From Campylobacterales bacterium (GTDB lineage: Bacteria > Campylobacterota > Campylobacteria > Campylobacterales > QNZT01), in contig DQTU01000009.1 in the NCBI GenBank assembly GCA_015662615.1, positions 1 to 10,829 on the forward strand: DNA of 10,829 nucleotides. Reading direction: 5' to 3'. Under the pieces are notes generated by a model, which ran no database searches, was not told the DNA's origin, and saw only the letters and a list, made by a program, of their open reading frames with translations. Of this stretch, positions 5,067-10,829 are shown in pieces (the first letter of the stretch is position 1; every line of letters begins with the position of its first letter). A program made the translations under genes and the position numbers.

Positions 5067-6788
5067 ATGAAAAGATTTATATTTTTACTCATGTTTACCA
5101 TTGTTGCACTTCACTCAAAAGAGTTTGAAAAGTTGGAATTTCAAGGCAAAGGTATTGACTTTTTGATGGGGACTTTTTCAACTTCTAGTCTTTATAAAGT
5201 CATTGGAAAACCTTACCCTCCGTTTTACACGCCTTGGAGGGATGATCCAACTTTTAATGATCTTGATATTCCAAAGTATGAAGAGGTTATAAGAGACTAT
5301 TTTTACTCGTATGGGTTTTATCATGTTGCGTTAAATTCAACAGTTAGTGAAGATAAGATTGTTATAGATATCCAAAAAAATGACCCTATCATGATCAAAG
5401 AGATCAAAGTACATCCCACTTCTAAATTGTCACAATATCTACCTTTTAAAGTTGGTGATGTATTTACCACTGAAGGGTTCAAAACTAGCAAAAAAAATAT
5501 AGAGCGAAAACTTCTTGAAGAGGGTTATCCAAGATACTTTTTTGAAGCAAAAGCGTATGTGGATTTAGATCTTTATGAGGTTAAGCTGGATTATCATGCA
5601 GATAAGAACATGAGTGTCAGCTTGGCAGATACGCGTATCGAGGGCAGGGGAGATGTAAAAGAGGTAATTATCGAAGAGGCGATTACTTATAAAGAGGGTG
5701 ATAAGTATGATATCCGAGAGTTAGAAAAGACTTATGATAAGATTTACGAATATGGCATTTACGACTATATAACAGTTGAGCCAAAAGTAGATCAAAATGG
5801 TACACTTGTTCCTGTGGATATCAAACTCAAGATGGGTGATACAAAATTTATCAAAAATTCATTTGGTTACAATACGGACACGGGACCTCGTGGGTCTCTC
5901 TCATGGATAGATAAAAACTTTTATGGAAATCTCAAAGTTTTTGATGTTGGTATTAAAGCATCGACTTTAGGGTATGAGCTTTATAACATTTTTTACAACC
6001 CTAGAATAATTCTCCCTTATGTTGGTAAGATTAATTTTAAGAATGAGATCAATTACCATTTGATTGATCATGATAGTTATGAAGAGAAAGGATTGGTCAA
6101 CCGTGTGACCTTTGGAAAAAAGGCATTTGGGCTTGAACACTATTTTGGACTTTTAACAGAAATCAATACCATCACATCAAAAGTTGACGGTACAGAAGAT
6201 GAGAGTGGGAGTTACTTTATAAACTCACTCTTTTATCGACTTTTGATTGATAAAAGAGACTCTAAAGTTGATGCAAAAAGGGGATATTACGCTTCATTGT
6301 ATCTTGAAAAATCAGATAAAATTCTCGGTTCGGATTTAGATTATCTTAAAGCTTTAATAGAGCTTCGTTATATCAAAAGTTACATGGCTAACAAACTTAC
6401 TTTGGGTATCAAAACCCGTATCGGTTCGATAAATAGTGATGTTCCTACTTTTAAAAGATTTTATACCGGTGGTTCGTTTACCAATAGAGGGTATGATTTT
6501 CAAGAGTTGGGATTGAAAGATTCTCGAGGGGTTCCTAGAGGTGGTGTTTCACTTATCGATATCCTTAGTGAGGTTAGATATGAAGTCTATCCTAAACTAT
6601 CTGCTGTGGTTTTTTATGATAGCTCCATGCTAAGCTTAGAGCCTCATACTTTTGATGAGGATTTTCATGATAGTTGGGGTTTTGGGGTTCGTTATCTTAC
6701 TCCCATCGGTCCTTTTAGGCTTGATTTTGGGTTTCCAAGAGATGAGAGAGGCTGGACTTTTCATATTAGTATAGGACAAGTATTTTGA
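5067..6788 (+). CDS. tamA: TamA/BamA-family (Omp85) outer-membrane protein
   Basis: This 573-residue protein is built like TamA. A signal peptide (1-17, Lys-Arg then a hydrophobic run, cleavage likely after ALHS) is followed by about 250 residues of POTRA-type periplasmic repeats. One example is the 'DVKEVIIEEAITYKEGDKYD' region near 195-214, split by family-typical '(E)GYP' turns. The 16-strand-type barrel extends from about residue 275 to the end. The Omp85 loop-6 motif 'RGY' is at 474-476 (context GGSFTNRGYDFQ), and the chain ends in Phe after 'WTFHISIGQ', the C-terminal aromatic that BamA recognises. It is shorter than BamA (five POTRAs, ~750-800) and is followed immediately by tamB, so TamA is the better name. 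The Shine-Dalgarno before ATG 5067 is weak (TTGGAATAG). Partner: TamB across the periplasm. Confidence 0.9.
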   Translation: MKRFIFLLMFTIVALHSKEFEKLEFQGKGIDFLMGTFSTSSLYKVIGKPYPPFYTPWRDDPTFNDLDIPKYEEVIRDYFYSYGFYHVALNSTVSEDKIVIDIQKNDPIMIKEIKVHPTSKLSQYLPFKVGDVFTTEGFKTSKKNIERKLLEEGYPRYFFEAKAYVDLDLYEVKLDYHADKNMSVSLADTRIEGRGDVKEVIIEEAITYKEGDKYDIRELEKTYDKIYEYGIYDYITVEPKVDQNGTLVPVDIKLKMGDTKFIKNSFGYNTDTGPRGSLSWIDKNFYGNLKVFDVGIKASTLGYELYNIFYNPRIILPYVGKINFKNEINYHLIDHDSYEEKGLVNRVTFGKKAFGLEHYFGLLTEINTITSKVDGTEDESGSYFINSLFYRLLIDKRDSKVDAKRGYYASLYLEKSDKILGSDLDYLKALIELRYIKSYMANKLTLGIKTRIGSINSDVPTFKRFYTGGSFTNRGYDFQELGLKDSRGVPRGGVSLIDILSEVRYEVYPKLSAVVFYDSSMLSLEPHTFDEDFHDSWGFGVRYLTPIGPFRLDFGFPRDERGWTFHISIGQVF

Positions 6789-9700
6789 AAACAATTTTAA
6801 AATTTTTATTGGGATTTATGCTTGTTGTTGTGGCACTTGTCGCTGTTGTATTATTTTCTTTAAATAGTGAAAGTGTTTTAAATTCCGTTGCAAAAACAGC
6901 CATTGAAAAAAGTGGATTAGATGTTAAATACACAAGCTTAGAAGGTGGACTTTTTGATGGTCTTAAAATCAAAGGGTTTAACTACGAAGATAAAGTCAAA
7001 GCAGACTTTAGATTTAGAGCTGATTTTAAAGCCATGAGTTCTGGGGTGGTTCATGTAGAAGATATTAATATCTCAAATCTTTGGATAGATGAAGCATTTT
7101 TACAGTCACTCATGGTTGATTCAAATCAAACAGAGCCAAAAGAGGAGCAAAAAGAGTCATTTATCAAAAAATTGATAGTTGATAGTGCAACTCTGAATTT
7201 AGTGGATTTTCATTATGAAGATTATGTAGTAGATGTTTTAAACTTGCAAATTGATGACCTCTCTTATGATATGAAAAAAGATATTACTGCAAATCTAAAG
7301 GCAGATTTTGAGAGTAATGTTGCAAATGCGATTTTAAATGCAAAGATAAAAGATGAAAGATATAGTTTTCATATCGAAGCTGATCCTAAAAAAGAGTTTT
7401 TAACCCCGTATGTTGTGGATCAAAATATCACGATAGAAAATGCCCCTCATGTAGTACTTGATGGAGATGGAGATTTTCATAATCTCCAAGCTGACATGAT
7501 TGTAAATAAAACTAAAATTACTTTTCAAGATATAGAGATTGCTCCAAAAGATTTGAATCTTACAGCACTTTTTGACATCGATAAAAATGATTTAGATGCG
7601 AAGTTTCTAGGATTTATTGAGAGTTCAGTTGCTGATTTAACTCTAAATTCCAATGCTCATCTAAATATTCATGACTTGAATAATACACTTACTTTTGAGC
7701 TCGATAGTTTTATAAATCCCAAAGGAGCCTATCTTAAAAATCTTCTAGCAGATCAAAATGTAACTATTGAAAAATTGTCAAAACTAAAGCTTCATGCGCA
7801 AGGCGATTTTAAAAACATAGATCTTCAAGTAAATATAGATGAGGGAGCGCTTTACTATAATGATATCGCTATCAACCCAAAAGGTCTTGATTTAAATGCT
7901 ACTTATAGTGTCAATGACGGAAATTTGACTGCTTATATCTTATCAGATATCTACTCTGATGTTGCCTCGTTTGATGTAGATGGAAAAGTTTCACTAAATA
8001 GTAAAGATATCAACAATACACTAAAAGTTGATTTGGTCTCTAACCTTTTACCTCATCAAAAGTATCTAAATAGTATGTTGGATGATCAAAATATCTCATT
8101 CCAAAAAATGCCAAAGTTTTTGATAACACTTATTGGAGATTATAAAAACATTGATTTATTTGCAAAGCTTAGTGAGGGAAAGATTACGTACAATGATATT
8201 AAAATTATTCCAAAACTACTGGATATCCATGCTTCATATAGTTTGAAAAAGGGAGATTTGAAAGCAGATTTTAAAACAGATATTGACTCAAATATAGCTG
8301 ATACTGACTTAGTTGGAAAAGTTTCACTAAATAGCAAAGATATAAATAATACACTTCTTTATATCTTTGATGCAGATATATTTGCACAAAAAAGAACTAT
8401 TAAAGCCTATGAGATCAAAGTTACAAAGCCAACAAAAATAGTACTAAATATTGCAGGTAATGCTAAAAAAGCAGAAGCTATCATTGATGTAAAAGGTGAG
8501 TTATATTATCAAAAGATAAAAATTAGACCAAATATTCACGATACAAAAATAGATTTTGATTTGCAGACCAACGAAATAGATGCGAAGCTTTTTGCCGATA
8601 TCTTCTCTAGCGTTGGAAAAGTTAAATCAGATGCAATAGTCTCACTTGATTTAGATGATTTGAATAACACTCTAAAATATGATGTAAACTTACTTATAAA
8701 AGATACAAAACCATTTAAAGGTGTTGATCTTTCCACTTTAGGTACTATCAAAGCTACTGCAAAAGGAAGCCTCAAAGATCTTGATGCAAAAGTTAAATCA
8801 CCAAAACTTAAGTTAACAGCATATAGTAATGATTTTGACAAGTTTAATGTAGATATCGATACAAAAAAGATTTATATCGGAAAGATTTACCGATATCTGC
8901 CCAAAGAGCTTCAAAAGAGTTTTGTAAATCTGAAAAGTCGTGGTTTTTATAAACTTTCTCAAAATGAAGCAAAGTTTACAACTACTTTGCGAGGTTTGAA
9001 ATATGCTGACAGAGTCATATCCACAAAAGAGTTTGATTTTTATATGAAAGGTGAAGATATAAAACTCTCAAATCTCTCACTTTTGGCTGATGGTTTTGAT
9101 ATGGGAATAGATTTGCAAAAAACAGGTGATGCGATAAAAGCAGAGATAAAAAACCAAGCGATAAATGCAGATGCTGATATCAAACTTGACCCTCTTTTTA
9201 TTGATGCAAAAGTGCATATTGATTCAATTGAGAAATTAATCAAAGAGATCAATAAAGTTTATCCACTTCAAGTTGGTATGAAAGTAGATGGAAAATTGGA
9301 TTTAGTAGCAAGCATGGAGAGAGAAGATGCCAAACTTACACTAACTTCAGACAAAATTATATTTGAAGACGGCAATATTGTCAACCTTAATTTGCTTGGT
9401 CTCTATAATCCCAAAAGAGTACTAGTTAAAAATTTTGACTTTGAACTCAAAGGCTTTGATCCAAAAGAGTTCAATCGAAAAGTAAAATTAAAACGAGATG
9501 GTTTGATTACTCTTGATCAGGAGATAAACACTATTGACTTTGCATTGGAAAATCTTTTAGAATTTAAAGGTACTCAAAAAGGAGATGTTGCTACTGGAAA
9601 ACTAAGTACTAAAGATTTGATGCTCGCTTATGGGGAGTATGGCTCTACCAAACTTACAACTGAACTTGATATGTTTCAATCTAAAGAACAGATTGCAGTT

Positions 9701-10528
9701 ACTGGTTTTATTGAGTTTGCAGATACAGAAATCACTTATGAATCATCATTTTTAGATGTTTCCAAAGATCCAGATATCATAATCATCACAAGAGAGAGTA
9801 AGGGAAAAAAACCACCAAGTGATAATTTTTTATTAAATACCTTTTTAGATTTAGATATTCGAACAAAAAATGAGATGATTTATAATGTTGATGCTGGAGA
9901 AATTGAGTTTGCACCAGATATCAAAGTACGAAAAGATTTTGGATCTTTACCAAAAATCACTGGTAAGATAAAAGTTCTTGATGGAGAGTATGACTTTGCA
10001 GATAAACGATTTCAGATAAAAGAAGGTGCTATTGCCTTTCGTGGACAAGAAGGCTCAAATCCTCTGTTGGATCTTAATGTAAATTATGAAGAGATTGACG
10101 ATGTCATCATCATGATAAATATAGGTGGAGATAAAAATAGACCCAAATTGGTATTTAGCTCAAAACCTATGATGAGTAAAAAAGATATTTTTTCTTATCT
10201 CCTTTTTGGCATGAGTGCGAGTGAAACTGAAGGTGCAGCTACAAGTGCAAATAAAGCGGCTGAAAAGATTTTTGGACGAGCGATTGCAAAAGATTTGGCG
10301 AGAGAGTTGAATCTTGATAGACTTGATATGAATAGAAATGAGCTCGGTGGAATAGATGTAAAAGCGGGTAAAAAAGTCAATCGAAAAAGTATCATCTACT
10401 ATAAAAACACACTCAATGAGAGTTCAGTCATGTATGAGCGAAAACTCTCTAAAAAATGGAGTGTTGAAACTGAAGTTGGCAAACTGGGGCAGAGTATTGA
10501 TCTCTTTTATAGAAAAGGGTATAAATAA
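6785..10528 (+). CDS. tamB: TamB / AsmA-like inter-membrane protein
   Basis: The 1247-residue protein has one N-terminal membrane anchor (about residues 5-27, ILKFLLGFMLVVVALVAVV) and a very long periplasmic beta-rich stretch of the AsmA/TamB bridge type. It ends in a C-terminal TamB domain (PF04357): 'PKITGKIKVLDGEYDF', 'GAIAFRGQEGSNPLLDL', 'PKLVFSSKPMMSKKDI' and 'FSYLLFG' (1136-1142), a motif conserved in the family. TamB connects the inner membrane to TamA and is implicated in outer-membrane protein assembly and phospholipid transport. The start is a TTG overlapping the tamA stop (TTGA, 6785-6788), supported by AGGA (6773-6776) eight bases upstream and by the membrane segment that follows directly. 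Residues ~190-650 are tandem repeats of about 111 residues (see the repeat entry). The stop lies 14 bases from the convergent minus-strand fragment. Confidence 0.93.
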   Translation: MKTILKFLLGFMLVVVALVAVVLFSLNSESVLNSVAKTAIEKSGLDVKYTSLEGGLFDGLKIKGFNYEDKVKADFRFRADFKAMSSGVVHVEDINISNLWIDEAFLQSLMVDSNQTEPKEEQKESFIKKLIVDSATLNLVDFHYEDYVVDVLNLQIDDLSYDMKKDITANLKADFESNVANAILNAKIKDERYSFHIEADPKKEFLTPYVVDQNITIENAPHVVLDGDGDFHNLQADMIVNKTKITFQDIEIAPKDLNLTALFDIDKNDLDAKFLGFIESSVADLTLNSNAHLNIHDLNNTLTFELDSFINPKGAYLKNLLADQNVTIEKLSKLKLHAQGDFKNIDLQVNIDEGALYYNDIAINPKGLDLNATYSVNDGNLTAYILSDIYSDVASFDVDGKVSLNSKDINNTLKVDLVSNLLPHQKYLNSMLDDQNISFQKMPKFLITLIGDYKNIDLFAKLSEGKITYNDIKIIPKLLDIHASYSLKKGDLKADFKTDIDSNIADTDLVGKVSLNSKDINNTLLYIFDADIFAQKRTIKAYEIKVTKPTKIVLNIAGNAKKAEAIIDVKGELYYQKIKIRPNIHDTKIDFDLQTNEIDAKLFADIFSSVGKVKSDAIVSLDLDDLNNTLKYDVNLLIKDTKPFKGVDLSTLGTIKATAKGSLKDLDAKVKSPKLKLTAYSNDFDKFNVDIDTKKIYIGKIYRYLPKELQKSFVNLKSRGFYKLSQNEAKFTTTLRGLKYADRVISTKEFDFYMKGEDIKLSNLSLLADGFDMGIDLQKTGDAIKAEIKNQAINADADIKLDPLFIDAKVHIDSIEKLIKEINKVYPLQVGMKVDGKLDLVASMEREDAKLTLTSDKIIFEDGNIVNLNLLGLYNPKRVLVKNFDFELKGFDPKEFNRKVKLKRDGLITLDQEINTIDFALENLLEFKGTQKGDVATGKLSTKDLMLAYGEYGSTKLTTELDMFQSKEQIAVTGFIEFADTEITYESSFLDVSKDPDIIIITRESKGKKPPSDNFLLNTFLDLDIRTKNEMIYNVDAGEIEFAPDIKVRKDFGSLPKITGKIKVLDGEYDFADKRFQIKEGAIAFRGQEGSNPLLDLNVNYEEIDDVIIMINIGGDKNRPKLVFSSKPMMSKKDIFSYLLFGMSASETEGAATSANKAAEKIFGRAIAKDLARELNLDRLDMNRNELGGIDVKAGKKVNRKSIIYYKNTLNESSVMYERKLSKKWSVETEVGKLGQSIDLFYRKGYK
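7352..8674 (+). repeat. Tandem ~333-bp repeats within tamB
   Basis: The block 'D(I/L)NNTL' recurs at residues 299, 410, 521 and 627, spaced 111, 111 and 106 residues. Each unit also contains 'DQN(I/V)(T/S)', a 'GD(F/Y)KNIDL'-type strand and a '(Y/F)xDIxIxPKxLDL'-type strand. The middle units are closest: a stretch of 21 bases starting at 7981 (TGGAAAAGTTTCACTAAATA...) recurs exactly at 8314, 333 bases later, which points to a fairly recent internal duplication. A preceding partial unit begins near residue 190 and a diverged last unit ends near 630. Confidence 0.75.
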
Positions 10529-10542
10529 TATACCCCCTCTTT

Positions 10543-10782
10543 TTACCAGTCCATTTTCTGATAACTTTTTCTTGAAGCAGATCCTTTAGTGGTTAACCCT
10601 TTTTTCCCTTTTTCTTCCCCTCCTGATGCAGCAGTTATATTTATATTGAAAGAGTTCTTAGTTGCTGTTTCATTAAATTTATTGAAAAGCAGCCATGAAT
10701 CAGGCTCATAGGCCATTCTATCTCTAAATGGAGCCTTTGGTATGGTAAGCTCAATCAAGTCTAAGTAACTTAACTTTCGCAC
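10543..10782 (-). pseudogene. C-terminal fragment paralogous to the left-edge surface protein
   Basis: From codon ~11 onward ('IELTIPKAPFRDRM' ... 'TTKGSASRKSYQKMDW') the product aligns along its length with the last ~70 residues of the protein ending at 889 ('IKLTIPKAPFRDRM' ... 'TTKGEATIRSNQKMDW'). There is one small indel in the middle, and the DNA is clearly diverged. Upstream similarity stops at once: the frame begins at GTG 10782 with a TAG codon immediately before it (10783-10785), and no ribosome binding site is visible. It has no signal peptide and represents only the tail of a much larger protein, so it is best read as a truncated gene remnant. A frame change to a longer gene outside the window is possible. 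It converges on tamB with 14 bases between stops. Confidence 0.7.
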
Positions 10783-10829
10783 CTAAACCCAAGCATTTTT
10801 TGAGTGACATCCTGTAGTACAGCGATAAT
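10770..10829 (-). CDS. Possible 3' end of a minus-strand gene running in from the right edge
   Basis: A frame open from the right edge reads IIAVLQDVTQKMLGFRCES and then TAA (10770-10772). It overlaps the start of the paralogous fragment by 13 bases. With only 19 codons it could be chance or the end of a gene that truncated the fragment. I do not recognise it. Confidence 0.2.
   Translation of the reverse strand: MIAVLQDVTQKMLGFRCES

Noticed and set aside
6766..6972. Minus-strand frame opposite the tamA/tamB junction, and similar frames opposite tamB
   Set aside because: These are shadows of the continuous tamB reading frame with no independent start signals.

Overview
The window is AT-rich with compact gene spacing. 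It reads like a chromosome segment of a Campylobacterota (epsilonproteobacterial) species, probably a free-living Sulfurimonas/Sulfurovum-type organism. This rests on the style of the proteins (groES-groEL, a tamA-tamB pair, a large surface-protein tail) and cannot be proved from this stretch alone.

Layout. Positions 1-889 hold the C-terminal end of a plus-strand, probably exported protein that starts outside the window. Two hairpin-plus-T-run terminators (889-910 and 963-991) separate it from a convergent groES-groEL operon on the minus strand (2947 down to 999). A divergent spacer carries the groESL promoter and the promoter side of an elongator-type tRNA-Met(CAU) gene (3069-3146). From the 3' half of that tRNA to 4979 lies a small integrated island of about 1.8 kb. 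It is bounded by a 56-bp direct repeat with 54 identical positions: one copy is the 3' part of the intact tRNA, the other an isolated tRNA 3' fragment at 4924-4979. Inside are a broken STAND/NB-ARC-like NTPase gene (one nonsense codon, two frameshifts, loss of the 3' end), two further degenerate tRNA-like fragments, a perfect 12-bp inverted repeat, and an intact antitoxin-toxin pair (PF09720-type antitoxin with a ParE/RelE-fold toxin). No integrase is present, so the island is non-autonomous or decayed.

Beyond the island is a two-gene operon (5067-10528). It encodes a TamA/BamA-family outer-membrane barrel protein and a 1247-residue TamB/AsmA-like inner-membrane-anchored protein. The two genes overlap by four bases and together form the translocation and assembly / inter-membrane lipid-transport module of the envelope. 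The TamB homologue contains tandem repeats of about 111 residues. The window ends with a minus-strand fragment (10543-10782) whose protein is clearly paralogous to the last ~70 residues of the protein at the left edge, so similar C-terminal tails bracket the window in inverted orientation.

The most interesting parts are the tRNA-Met island with its nested tRNA scars and dead defence-like NTPase beside a live toxin-antitoxin pair, the duplicated C-terminal domain at the two ends, and the repeat expansion in TamB.
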